NCBI GenBank assembly: GCA_938743325.2
Contig: OW568868.1
Coordinates: 248,001-312,000 of the forward strand
Direction: 5' to 3'
Origin: Pycnococcus provasolii
Lineage: Eukaryota; Chlorophyta; Pseudoscourfieldiophyceae; Pseudoscourfieldiales; Pycnococcaceae
DNA: 64,000 nt
The first letter of the stretch is position 1. Each line of letters begins with the position of its first letter. Shown here in pieces: positions 19,899 through 29,842 of the stretch. Below the pieces are notes generated by a model that saw only the letters and a list, made by a program, of their open reading frames with translations, had not been told where the DNA came from and searched no databases. Position numbers and translations under genes: made by a program.

Positions 19899-21205
19899 CG
19901 CAAGCTTTTGAGGAGTGCACTGCTTGTGTACGAGGTTTGTACCAGGTTACAATCAACTCGCTTGGTGATACCAAGTATACCTCGTGCGACCCCGAGCCAT
20001 TCGGCTCAGGAGAAAGGATCACCCTCTCCAATGTCGCGGGTGACATCAGCAGTCTTCCCGGCGGCGATCCTTCTGCCATCACCGTCGTCTCGTTCCCCTG
20101 CGTGACGGAATCGTTCCAGAATGTAGTTATACAAGACTTTGGAAACACTTTCTCAAGTCTTGCGGAGGTTCGCTTCGCCAACTGGTTGACAGGACCGGAC
20201 AGTCTATTCTTCGTACGTACGCTCCTCCTTCCTTTCCTTTCCCATCTTCTTTCTTGGTGTTCTGCCTTATTATGTTCTTCTACAATAATATGGCTTGTCT
20301 TCGACAGAACACACACAAAATATTTGGTAGCACCTCACTAACAAACCAATTCACAAATTCACAACAACACAACAACCATTCGTATCATCAAACGACAAAT
20401 AACAACAACAACAATAGTTCGAGAACTCTGCCTCTTTGACGAGTATCTACGCGCCTCGTCTTGAGGGTAACTCGAATCTTGTCGTCAACGTACGTATCCG
20501 CTTTGAAGAGCCATAATCGACTTTTCAACTGATTGCATAAAACTCACCATGTACTCACCACTCAACGACACATATACAACACACACCTCTCTAAACACAC
20601 AGATCAAATCCAACCCGATGCTCACGAGCGTGGACTTGTCTGCGCTGATGGAGGCGTTTGAGATCAACGTACGTCTCACTCTCACTTTTGTCTTTTTATT
20701 CCTGGTTTTTGTTTGATTTTCTACAATAATAAATCATATCACTCACTGGCATGCATGTGAAACTCACTCTTCTTACAACAAATTCAATCCAAACAAAACA
20801 ACAGATCCGCAACAACGAGAACCTCAAGAAAATCAGCCTTCCCAGCCTTACGACAACCAATAGTCTTTTTGAGGTACGTGACGATCCATCACCACTATTG
20901 TACACTGCCCTTTCCCTCTCACTCACAATCTATCCCTCCCTCCATCCTTACAGGTTCTTCAAAACCCAAATCTGGAGAAGCTGTGCGCATCCAAGCTTGA
21001 AAGTGTAGGTCAGCAGGTGTGCATCGGCAACCAAATAGACCAACCAGATCTCGACGCGGACCTCAGCGAGCTGGTGACTGGATCTCTCTTTCCTGGCTTT
21101 TTTTGCTATCAAGACAGCAATGCTCCCACCGTGTGCGGTCCAAGTGGTGATGGCGGTCTCTTCTCATCGACAAGTGGTGGATGCCCGTCCAATGCATGCC
21201 TCTGA
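18731..21205 (+). CDS. secreted Tyr-rich/Thr-rich protein with receptor-L-like repeats, five exons
   Basis: Exons 18731-20212, 20418-20489, 20603-20668, 20805-20873 and 20954-21205 give about 646 residues. All four introns (205, 113, 136 and 80 bp) start GTACGT, end AG and are phase 0. Residues 1-40 form a signal peptide (hydrophobic AVLVALLAVVVML, cleavage near VSA-DK). Next is a Tyr/Ser/Asp-rich part with repeated YDSGYDSGY, a Cys-containing domain, then a Thr/Ala tract from a CAA microsatellite (about 19769-19898). The rest resembles the receptor L-domain/Ecm33 type: FQNVVIQDF..., then one 22-24-residue repeat per exon (IKSNPMLTSVDLSAL, IRNNENLKKISLPSL), and a Cys-rich end. Likely a cell-wall or surface protein; the function is unknown. 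Confidence 0.75.
19769..19898. repeat. (CAA)n microsatellite, coding for Thr/Ala tract
   Basis: About 130 bp of ACA triplets broken by GCA runs, inside exon 1 of the secreted protein. It encodes a Thr-rich linker that is a likely O-glycosylated stalk. Confidence 0.95.
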
Positions 21206-21718
21206 TGAGTGATAATAAATGATGCTGCCCAGGTAGGCGGGTGGGTGCTTAGTTAGTTGCATAATATGAATTTTAGGTTTGTCGTAACAAAAACAAAAAG
21301 CTTCTGAACGCTCCTCGCACTCGCGCACGCACGCTTCCTTTGTTGCTTGTTGTACATAGCGACGGACGACCGCGGCAATCACGACACTGAGAACGCCGAC
21401 GATCGTGCTCACCACAAAAAGTATGCTCAAGGATGATAATAAGCCACTCGTCGCGATGAGCACTAGCGGCACGCTCAATCGCTCACGCCGATGCTCGCTC
21501 GGTGGCTGGACTACTTGAATCAACAAGTCATGCAAAGCTTGCACTTTGAATATCAAAGGCGCTAATAACGTCGCCGCATTTATGTTGTTTTGCCCCTTGC
21601 TTGGGATACGTGTCTCTTCCCTGTGCGTGAAACCTCTATTTGATCGCGCTTCCAGGTGACAACAAATGCTCGGGGAATACACAGAGGTTGAAGGAAGGCT
21701 TACCCGTTGGCGACGCAC
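21164..21718 (-). CDS. hypothetical membrane-hairpin frame, weak
   Basis: 184 codons without an early ATG. A 40-residue hydrophobic stretch (LVLIATSGLLSSLSILFVVS and following) could be two membrane spans. It overlaps the antisense of the last exon of the secreted protein. With no start and no known family it may be part of a spliced gene or chance; I lean to chance or decay. Confidence 0.2.
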   Translation of the reverse strand: MRRQRVSLPSTSVYSPSICCHLEARSNRGFTHREETRIPSKGQNNINAATLLAPLIFKVQALHDLLIQVVQPPSEHRRERLSVPLVLIATSGLLSSLSILFVVSTIVGVLSVVIAAVVRRYVQQATKEACVRECEERSEAFCFCYDKPKIHIMQLTKHPPAYLGSIIYYHSSEACIGRASTTCR

Positions 21719-22137
21719 CGCTGGAACTACCTAATCTCGTCATCTTTCAGCGCAATCGAAAATACGGTCTCTGCCACAATCCCACGGATTTGGTGTTGTT
21801 TAAGAGGTTCCTCCTCCTCAGGACTCTTCCTCCTCAAAATACCTTAAACGAACGGAGCCAACAACAAAATACGGGTGGTGCGGGATCTGCACTAAAACAC
21901 TTACTACGCCAGGGCTCTCGCGAACGTTCGTTCACCACTACAAGCACTTGACTGACAGACTGAGCAAATCATTGATCACGAGTCACGACCGTCGTCACTC
22001 GTCAGCTCGAACCCGAAGTCCCGAAGTCCCGATTAACCCGACCCCTATAAACCCGAACCCTCTTCGGATTCGAAAAGGATAAAACAGCTTCCTTGGAGAC
22101 CGTTCCGAGAAAAAAGTCTCCCTCCATGGTGGCTTGG

Positions 22138-22310
22138 GTCTCTTCTCGTCGCCAAGTAATCGATGCCCGTCGAATGCATGCATGATGCATGCTGATGAGT
22201 GATAATAAATGATACTGCTGCCCAGGTAGGTGGGTGCTTAGTTGCATATATGAATTTTAGGCTTGTCGTAATAAGTACGTCGTAACAAAAACAAGAAAAA
22301 CTTCTGAAGA
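22138..22310 (+). pseudogene. diverged duplicate of the secreted-protein 3' end
   Basis: Matches 21158-21310 with small gaps: GATGCCCGTC, TGATGAGTGATAATAAATGAT, GCTGCCCAGGTAGG, TGAATTTTAGG and CGTAACAAAAACAA occur in the same order. It carries the end of the last exon and the start of the 3' flank only. Confidence 0.7.
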
Positions 22311-22524
22311 TTCATGATGAACGAGTGTGGTTTAGGGAAACCTGGATTCCTGGAAGGTCAAGGTCACACATCTTTCCAGACACAAGTCACAACAAGTCAC
22401 AAGTCAGTGAAGTCACAAAGTCACAAAATCAAGCATGAAGATTGAAGAGACTAGTTAAGAGAGAGAGAGGATCTCACTCAAGTGCTCACTCTAAAAAAAT
22501 AAAAAAAAAAATCGAGATGTGCAA

Positions 22525-22587
22525 TGTGTGAGGTGAACCCCTAAACGGGATACGCCGAACTGCCAAAACCCCTAACAGGGAGGTGGT
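22525..22587. repeat. 63-bp direct repeat, copy 1
   Basis: Identical by eye to 23285-23347; begins TGTGTGAGG and ends GAGGTGGT. The pair brackets the copia-like fossil. Confidence 0.9.
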
Positions 22588-23284
22588 GCGGCGCTGACGA
22601 CCACTACACCAAGCACTGTCCTCATGGTTTCAAGAAAGCTCGCAAGCTAATGACCAAGGAGGAACTGCAGAACCATCACTCTCGCAACTCTCGCGCATCG
22701 ATAAAGCCTTCAGTATCTAAGCAGACACGCTTCGGTGCTCCGGACAGCGACAGCGAAAGTGAAGGGGACTGATGCGGCCGCAAACGATAATCGCAGATTT
22801 GGGAGCGAGCGATACGATATTGTATTCGCGTAACCTTCCAAGAGGGAAAGGGGTCAGAATCAACACTTTGAATGGGAACAAACACGGGGTCTACCAGCAT
22901 GACGTCAAGCTAGCTGTGCGCAGCTGCAACGGAGATATTATTCAGCTTAAGTTCGAAACTGTCATCATAACGAATTCGCCGATTAATCTACTCAGCCTCA
23001 TTTGCTTTTCATTCTCAGCAAACCGACGTGGGGTGGTGGATCCAACTCGCGCAAACGCAAACACTCAGACGGTGTCACTTCACGGAAACGTCTACGCTCA
23101 ACTGCTGCAGGATACACGTCGGCTACTTCTAAACACTTTAACGCGGATCGTTACGACGGCAACCTCAGCATCGGAGTTCAACGCGCGCTTCCCTACTGAC
23201 ACGAGTTTCTTTTCCTCTCAGCTTGAGGTTTTTCTTCTCAGATACGCTTACTTCTCACGGATTTTTGACTGCTCTGCGGGGTGG
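22588..23284 (+). mobile_element. Ty1/copia-like gag-protease remnant (fossil)
   Basis: Starts with a zinc-knuckle-like CGADDHYTKHC, followed by a Ser-rich linker, and then an aspartic-protease-like IIADLGASDTI and NLLSL segment, as in copia polyproteins. Integrase, reverse transcriptase and RNase H are absent, so it is a broken fragment. It is bounded by 63-bp direct repeats. Age unknown; the repeats are still identical. Confidence 0.55.
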
Positions 23285-23347
23285 TGTGTGAGGTGAACCC
23301 CTAAACGGGATACGCCGAACTGCCAAAACCCCTAACAGGGAGGTGGT
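23285..23347. repeat. 63-bp direct repeat, copy 2
   Basis: Second copy of the repeat at 22525-22587. Confidence 0.9.
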
Positions 23348-23758
23348 CACGTGATTCATCAGCCCCCCTTATAACGGGCAGTGCCCACTATGAGGAGGTT
23401 ATCACGTGATCCCCTTCTCTCGAGGGACCTCCCTTAGTATCCTCCGTGTAACTCAACCACTCTTAACTTTTACTTAAGGTGTGTCTACCGTAGGCTTGGC
23501 GGTCTTACGTGTAGTGAAAGAGGACGGCTTGAGCTCGCCGCCACACAATGATCATCCAACCACAGGTCTTAAGGAACCTTATAAAATCACCATACAGTAC
23601 ACCGACCGACCGTGAGTGAGTCCGTGAGTGAAGCTGTGACTTGTGAGTGACCTGTCGCCCTGTTAACATTCCAACAACTACTAACGGGTCAGAGGAAAGA
23701 AAGACCTGTTGTCCAGAGAGAGGAATGTTCCTCATCATTCCGAGAGAGTCCCCCGGGG

Positions 23759-23787
23759 AACCCCTAAACCCTAAACCCTAAACCCCG
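23759..23787. repeat. plant-type telomere-like repeat
   Basis: Consecutive CCCTAAA units, the Arabidopsis type, unlike the CCCTAA tracts elsewhere in the window. It lies about 190 bp before the HGH1 start and next to AACCCCGA and TTCGGGGTT. Confidence 0.75.
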
Positions 23788-23977
23788 AGATTCCGTTTTG
23801 ATTCGGGGTTCCGACGCCGCCGCCGCCATTCTGCCGAATATTCTTCTTCGACGCATCACAGCACTTCCTTGTTACAAGTGATCATCCTAATCACTCAACA
23901 GTGGGTGCCCCATATCACTCATTTGTGCCATTTCTCTGGACATAGGCTCAACCACTTTTACTTAGTGTTAGGCATTC

Positions 23978-25204
23978 ATGTCAGCCGGTGGTGGTGGTGC
24001 TCGTGATGGTGAGCTTGACGAGCTTGTATCGTTCATGGATTCAAGCAACTCGTCTCTAGCTTCCGAAGCCATGAAGATATTCACAGGACTCACAGGAACA
24101 GAAAGTGGACTCCAAACTATCGCAAACCATCGAAACACGTGCTTACCCGTCTTCGTTGTCGCTCTCTTTAAGGCAATATTACAGGACTCCTCGGACTTGT
24201 CGTCGCGAACAGCACTTGCCGCACTTGTGAACATCTCGCAGGAACAAACCATGGCGATGAAACTGTGCGAACTACGGGTCGTCGAGAGATGCATGGAGGC
24301 ACTACACGGTGCAGCAAGAGGGGAGGAGGATGCAGACGTGCGTGTCGGGGAAAGAGGAAGACTCTTAGCCATGGCACTGCAGAACCTCACGACCATCGAC
24401 GAGGGATGTAGAAACTTCTCGGGAGAACTCGCGGAACTGCACATCGCAAGACTCGCGGAGTGGCTCGTCGCGCCCGTGCGACGGCCAAAGAAGGAAAAGC
24501 CGGAAGGATATGACATCGAAAAGGAAATGGAACGCCTGCGCCTCGGAATCGGACTCGAGACTGGCGAAAACGATGATGACGACGTGCCGGACGCGCGAGG
24601 GCCGCTCGCACACGTGCTGACAAACATTACGAAGACAGATGCGCACGAGGGCAGACGCGCACTCATGGCAAATGGCGGCGCCGCGCTCTTGCGGCTCCTG
24701 CCACTCATGGGGCGAGGTGGGGGAAACGTGGAAATGCGCAGAGGCATTGCTGGTGCAATGCGAAATTGCATGCGCGCGGCAGCCATGGAGTACGCCGAGC
24801 AAAATGCCAAGGAGGCTGACGTCGGCAAGGTTGTTGAGCAAAAGGAGTCTCCTGCTCCATATGCTCTGCCGTGCATCCGTGCGTGTGCAAACACGCTCGC
24901 TGAAGCGCTCACCGGGCCATTGTCGGGCAGTGGCACAGAGCACGACGACGTCGTGCGAGAACGAGTCGCAGGAGCACTGCTATTGCTTACCGAGGTGGAG
25001 GAGGAGGATGTGCGCGCAGCGCTGTGGCAAAAGAACGTGCCAGAATTGCTCAAGAAAGGATACGAGCTCGAGGAGCATCCTGCAGTGTGCGATGCCATGG
25101 AACGTATCGCGGAGTCGCTCATGGCTGCCGGTGGCATCGAGAGAAAGACAAATGTTGAAGATGTGGAGGTGGAGTGCTCTGTCAAGCCATTTTTTGCACT
25201 ATAA
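23978..25204 (+). CDS. HGH1: HGH1 homologue (armadillo-like, eEF2 folding factor)
   Basis: 408 residues, almost all helical armadillo/HEAT-like repeats. Family wording includes LLAMALQNLTTIDEGCRNF, LAHVLTNITKTDAHEGRRAL and the C-terminal RERVAGALLLLTEVEEEDVRAALW...PELLKKGYELEEHPAV, which matches the HGH1/FAM203 end (R..(A)E.LLLL...R..LR..). In yeast HGH1 recruits the TRiC chaperonin and prefoldin-like factors to translation elongation factor 2. Cytosolic; no targeting signal. The initial Gly/Ala-rich part is disordered. It is convergent with the coiled-coil gene. Confidence 0.85.
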   Translation: MSAGGGGARDGELDELVSFMDSSNSSLASEAMKIFTGLTGTESGLQTIANHRNTCLPVFVVALFKAILQDSSDLSSRTALAALVNISQEQTMAMKLCELRVVERCMEALHGAARGEEDADVRVGERGRLLAMALQNLTTIDEGCRNFSGELAELHIARLAEWLVAPVRRPKKEKPEGYDIEKEMERLRLGIGLETGENDDDDVPDARGPLAHVLTNITKTDAHEGRRALMANGGAALLRLLPLMGRGGGNVEMRRGIAGAMRNCMRAAAMEYAEQNAKEADVGKVVEQKESPAPYALPCIRACANTLAEALTGPLSGSGTEHDDVVRERVAGALLLLTEVEEEDVRAALWQKNVPELLKKGYELEEHPAVCDAMERIAESLMAAGGIERKTNVEDVEVECSVKPFFAL

Positions 25205-25396
25205 GGTTGTAAGAATTCATAATATTAGACTTTTTAGAAAAGTAAAGTAAAGAAAAAAGTTCACCGGAAATGTTGACTCATATTGAATTGTACTGTATGT
25301 ACAATAGCCCACATGGGCTATGACTGGTAAAGGTAAATCGGATGAATTGTACTTTGTGAATATGATTTAGACATATGTGGTAACATTGAACTGATA

Positions 25397-28300
25397 TCAC
25401 TTCCGGCCAAATAATCGAGCCATGCCTCCAGGTTTGTTGGCAGCATTTTTGCCGGCATTTTGCGTGACGTGTTCGAGGTGCTGCTTGTATCCCGCAACCT
25501 CCATCTGCGAAGCCTCGAGCTCCCCACGACACTGCGAAAGCTCTTTCTTTGTTGCTTCCCAAGAGTCTACCGCATCTTGTAGCTGTTGCATCATCACAGT
25601 CTGTGTTTCCACCACCTGCTTAGCGCTCGCCTCAGCCGCTAGTGCACGCCCACGCAGTTCATCCGCCTCACGCTTCGACGAGCTGATTTGTGCCTCCGCC
25701 TCAGCTTCAATTTGCGCGAGACGTGTCGCATCGGCAGATACTTGGCCAATGTTGGCGCCCTTAGCTTTTGCCGCCTCGAGTTCCTCGTTGAGTCGTGCGA
25801 TCTCCATGGCATGCGCCTTTCGAAGCTCTTCGGCATCGAGTCTAGCCTCAGCCAGAGAATTTTCCAAGTCCGTTGTGCCGTTGCTCTCTTTCGCCGGCGC
25901 TTGCGCACGCGCTTGCTCGAGAGACTCAAGAGTTTCCAGGCGACTTTGCTGTAATGCAGATGCCTCCTCACGCGCATCTTTGAGCATCGCCTCAAGTTGG
26001 GCGGACCATTCCTGTGCTTGCTCGAGCTCGTCGTCCTTCGACGATGTCACCCGTGCGAGCTCCGCGCCGAGACGGTCAATCTCGTCTTGCATCTGCTTGC
26101 GTAGCTCGGCGTTCTCCGCAGCTCGAGCACTCGCACTACCTTCGCTCGAGCTCCTGAGATCGTCCGCCTGCGCCTGTGCATCGAGAAGCGACGCGGAGAG
26201 ACGGGCCAACTCCGCCTGCATCTTCTCCATCACCGCCGCATGCTCCGCCGATGCCGTCTCGAGCTCGCTCACGCGTGCTTGGTGCGTCGCCTCGACGCGA
26301 GCTGCATCATCCCTCGCGGTGGCCAGCGCGCTCTGCGCTTGCTCGAGCTCGAGACGCGACGACGCGAGCTCGTCGTCCTTCGACGATGTCACCCGTGCGA
26401 GCTCCGCGCCGAGACGGTCAATCTCGTCTTGCATCTGCTTGCGTAGCTCGGCGTTCTCCGCAGCTCGAGCACTTGCACTACCTTCGCTCGAGCTCCTGAG
26501 ATCGTCCGCCTGCGCCTGTGCATGGAGAAGCGACGCGGAGAGACGGGCCAACTCCGCCGCCGATGCCGTCTCGAGCTCGCTCACGCGTGCTTGGTGCGTC
26601 GCCTCGACGCGAGCCGCATGCTCCGCGGATGATGTCTCGAGCTCGCTGATTCTTGATCGGTAGGTAACTTCCGCAAGTTGTGCACTATCTTTCGCGGTGG
26701 CCAGCGCGCTCTGCGCTTGCTCGAGCTCGAGACGCGACGACGCGAGCTCGTCGTCCTTCGACGATGTCACCCGTGCGAGCTCCGCGCCGAGACGGTCAAT
26801 CTCGTCTTGCATCTGCTTGCGTAGCTCGGCGTTCTCCGCAGCTCGAGCACTCGCACTACCTTCGCTCGAGCTCCTGAGATCGTCCGCCTGCGCCTGTGCG
26901 TCGAGAAGCGACGCGGACAGACGAGCCTCCTCCTCCCTCGCGGTGGTCAGCGCGCTCTGCGCTTGCTCGAGCTCGAGACGCGACGACGCGAGCTCGTCGT
27001 CCTTCGACGACGTCACCCGTGCGAGCTCAGCGCCGAGACGGTCAATCTCGTCTTGCATCTGCTTGCGTAGCTCGGCGTTCTCCGCAGCTCGAGCACTCGC
27101 ACTACCTTCGCTCGAGCTCCTGAGATCGTCCGCCTGCGCCTGTGCGTCGAGAAGCGACGCGGACAGACGAGCCTCCTCCTCCCTCGCGGTGGTCAGCGCG
27201 CTCTGCGCTTGCTCGAGCTCGAGACGCGACGACGCGAGCTCGTCGTCCTTCGACGACGTCACCCGTGCGAGCTCAGCGCCGAGACGGTCAATCTCGTCTT
27301 GCATCTGCTTGCGTAGCTCGGCGTTCTCCGCAGCTCGAGCACTTGCACTACCTTCGCTCGAGCTCCTGAGATCGTCCGCCTGCGCCTGTGCATCGAGAAG
27401 CGACGCGGACAGACGAGCCACCTCCGCCTGCATATTCTCCATCTCCACTGCACGACTATCATCAGTCTGACGATTCAGTGCTTCTGCCTCTTGGTGTAGA
27501 TTCACCTGATGATTGTACTCAGCTTGCAACTTCGCAATGTCCTTCTCGAGTTGTGCGATCTTCGCGGCACTGCGATGACTTTCTTCCAATATAGCGGCGT
27601 CGAGATCTTTACCCGTAATATCTGCCTCGGCTTGTGCTGCCTGGCGCGCCTTCCTTTCCTCTTCAAGCTCTTGTGAAAGACGCATCTCGCTCGCATGCCG
27701 TTCCCGACGCGCCAGCTCGCTCTCAGACACCGCATCAGTTAGCGACCTCTCCCGCTCGGCTAGCTTCTTCGTCAACTCACGATTTTCCTCCGTAAGCGCC
27801 GCAACACGAGTATCATGTACGGCACTAGCGTTGGCATGTTCCACGCGAGCTCTCTCGAGCTCATCTTTTAAGGCGAGCAGCTCTACCCTTTTCTGATCAT
27901 TCATGTCACGTTCGAGGCGAATGGTTGCATCAGCTTCTGAGGAGATGCGCTCACTCTCGACCAACCTGTCCATGCTTGCTACCTGCTCGCGGCGAAGCAT
28001 TTCAAGCTCGGCGCGGAGTTTTTCAGCGCGTTCATGCTGAAGATCTGCACGATCCGCCTCCGTGCGGCTCAAATCTTGCGCAGAGAGTAGTGCGGACATG
28101 TAGCATTTCGCATCGTCCACGAGCGCTTCCACCTTGAGCTTCATTCCGGCCGAGTCTTGCATTGCAGTGTCACGCTCACCGCGCAACTCTTCGACACGAA
28201 CAGCGAGAGCATTACGCTCGCCGCGCATCTCTTCTATCTGCTGGCGCAGGCTTCCGGATGCAGTCTGCTCGGAGCCAAGACGATCTTCGAGGCCACGGGA

Positions 28301-29842
28301 ATATTCGTTTCTCTCCTGGCTGAATTCGACAGCCTCTTGCATGCGCGACGTGGCAAGATCCGCACGCTTTAGCTCCACTTCAGCTCGTGCCCGCTCGGCA
28401 TTTGCGCGCTCCTCGACGTTTCGCATGGCAAATTTCAAACTTTCGTTTTCCGCACGAAGCGCTTCGAGTTGCGACGCCGCCCCCTCCGCGTAAGCCAACC
28501 GCGCCTCTGCCCGGTCGGCTCTTTCGGAGCTCTCCGCACAACGCTGCTGCCAATCTCGACACTCTCTTCCCGCGTCCACCGCCGACGCGCTTGCTACGGA
28601 CAGCGCTGCCTCGCGATAGGAATTGAGCTCGCTGCGCAGAGAAGCCTCGACATTCGCTGCACGTGCTTCCACCGCACGCAGAGCCTCTCGCGCTGCATCT
28701 GCCTCAGCCCTCAGCGCGGCGCGTTCGCGCTCGGCCGCACGATCGGCACCGGCACTGCTTGGATCCGAATGCACGGCGAAGGCTGCCACTTGCTGATGAT
28801 GTGCGACAGTCGCCGCTTCAGAAGCCAGTCTCCGTATGTGCATAAGCAAGCTCGCCTCGCGCCCTGGACCCCACGTAACGACTGCGCCAGCGGACACCGA
28901 CGTGTTCGCTGGCTGCGCAGGCACATTCGTGGCGGCGGCGGCTCTCTGCTCGGGTGCGGAGGAGAGCAGGCGCAGAACCTCCGCCTCGACACGGTCGAGG
29001 CTTCCAGCCGCCTCACGTGCGAGCCGTTCGCCCGCACGCGCCTTTTCCACTTCTGCTTTTGCCAGGCTTAACATCTGCATTGCATCCATGGAGATGCGCA
29101 GCTGCCTCGCGCACAGCTTGCGCGTTTCCAAGGACGCGTTCAACACGGCGGCCGCGTGTGCTCGCTCGCCCACTCCTGCGTGCACGTCTGGCGCGAACTG
29201 CTGTGCGGCGGATACCTGCGGTGCTGTGTTCGCCGGGACCATCTCGAGCGCCAGGTTGGCTGTAGGAGGCGTCCGTGGTGAGATTTCTCCTTGCGGAGTT
29301 TCATACTTCTTGCGAGTTGCACTGAAGGAAGAGACTTCGCGGCTCGCCATGGCGCGTGCCTCCGCAGCTGCCGCTTCGTATGCGCCGATATCGAACGTTG
29401 TTCTCGCGGCGTCGTAGCGCGTCGGGCTTGCGAGTCGGCTTGCGATCGGACTGGGCGTCGGAATCGCCGTCGTTCCCAGCAGGGCGCTAAGTCCGCGAGT
29501 GAGTCCAGATCTCGTCGGTCTCGGTGGTGGCGGCGTTTCGACGACTGTCGAAGCGTCGTGATACCTCGCCATTGCCATGGAGGTGAGATGAGAGCTCCAC
29601 TCCCTCTCCGCGCCGAGTGGTACTTGAAATTGGTAAGGGTAGGCGTCCAAGGATGAGCCTACCACCGGCGACCGACGACCACGAGACTCACCGTATCCTG
29701 CTGCCGATCCCACCGTATCGTATTCTACAGCCAAGCCCAAACCGTCTTGCAATGGTACAAGGCCACTACCGAACATCGACATCGACATCGACATCGGCGA
29801 GGACGACGCAGCATCACGCACATTACCACGCGAGGACGACAT
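25397..29842 (-). CDS. giant coiled-coil protein with 82-residue tandem repeats
   Basis: 1481 residues in one exon from ATG 29842. Residues 1-200 are low-complexity (Ser, Pro, Ala). From about 210 to the end nearly everything is heptad-rich coiled coil, high in Ala, Glu, Arg and Leu. Five copies of a block starting ARLSASLLDAQAQADDLRSS and ending near ELARVTSSKDDE are present; three follow each other as 82-residue units (246 bp of DNA) with almost no change. The C-terminus is KPGGMARLFGRK. No head or kinase domain is seen. It could be a structural, flagellar/basal-body or golgin-like protein; the function is unknown. It is divergent from the prolyl hydroxylase gene. Confidence 0.85.
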   Translation of the reverse strand: MSSSRGNVRDAASSSPMSMSMSMFGSGLVPLQDGLGLAVEYDTVGSAAGYGESRGRRSPVVGSSLDAYPYQFQVPLGAEREWSSHLTSMAMARYHDASTVVETPPPPRPTRSGLTRGLSALLGTTAIPTPSPIASRLASPTRYDAARTTFDIGAYEAAAAEARAMASREVSSFSATRKKYETPQGEISPRTPPTANLALEMVPANTAPQVSAAQQFAPDVHAGVGERAHAAAVLNASLETRKLCARQLRISMDAMQMLSLAKAEVEKARAGERLAREAAGSLDRVEAEVLRLLSSAPEQRAAAATNVPAQPANTSVSAGAVVTWGPGREASLLMHIRRLASEAATVAHHQQVAAFAVHSDPSSAGADRAAERERAALRAEADAAREALRAVEARAANVEASLRSELNSYREAALSVASASAVDAGRECRDWQQRCAESSERADRAEARLAYAEGAASQLEALRAENESLKFAMRNVEERANAERARAEVELKRADLATSRMQEAVEFSQERNEYSRGLEDRLGSEQTASGSLRQQIEEMRGERNALAVRVEELRGERDTAMQDSAGMKLKVEALVDDAKCYMSALLSAQDLSRTEADRADLQHERAEKLRAELEMLRREQVASMDRLVESERISSEADATIRLERDMNDQKRVELLALKDELERARVEHANASAVHDTRVAALTEENRELTKKLAERERSLTDAVSESELARRERHASEMRLSQELEEERKARQAAQAEADITGKDLDAAILEESHRSAAKIAQLEKDIAKLQAEYNHQVNLHQEAEALNRQTDDSRAVEMENMQAEVARLSASLLDAQAQADDLRSSSEGSASARAAENAELRKQMQDEIDRLGAELARVTSSKDDELASSRLELEQAQSALTTAREEEARLSASLLDAQAQADDLRSSSEGSASARAAENAELRKQMQDEIDRLGAELARVTSSKDDELASSRLELEQAQSALTTAREEEARLSASLLDAQAQADDLRSSSEGSASARAAENAELRKQMQDEIDRLGAELARVTSSKDDELASSRLELEQAQSALATAKDSAQLAEVTYRSRISELETSSAEHAARVEATHQARVSELETASAAELARLSASLLHAQAQADDLRSSSEGSASARAAENAELRKQMQDEIDRLGAELARVTSSKDDELASSRLELEQAQSALATARDDAARVEATHQARVSELETASAEHAAVMEKMQAELARLSASLLDAQAQADDLRSSSEGSASARAAENAELRKQMQDEIDRLGAELARVTSSKDDELEQAQEWSAQLEAMLKDAREEASALQQSRLETLESLEQARAQAPAKESNGTTDLENSLAEARLDAEELRKAHAMEIARLNEELEAAKAKGANIGQVSADATRLAQIEAEAEAQISSSKREADELRGRALAAEASAKQVVETQTVMMQQLQDAVDSWEATKKELSQCRGELEASQMEVAGYKQHLEHVTQNAGKNAANKPGGMARLFGRK
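26030..27420. repeat. 246-bp coding tandem repeats
   Basis: The string GACGGTCAATCTCGTC recurs five times (about 26072, 26413, 26790, 27038, 27282). The last three are spaced about 245 bp and are almost identical, so recent duplication or gene conversion is likely. Confidence 0.9.

Larger units (their letters stand above)
21206..23977. other. 2.8-kb accessory region before HGH1
   Basis: Holds a weak minus-strand frame (21164-21718), a decayed copy of the 3' end of the secreted-protein gene (about 22138-22310), a copia-like fossil between 63-bp repeats, and a TTTAGGG-type tract at 23759-23787. No intact host gene is recognised. Confidence 0.6.

Noticed and set aside
19478-19903. Cys-rich minus-strand frame
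   Set aside because: The poly-Cys comes only from the antisense of the CAA microsatellite.
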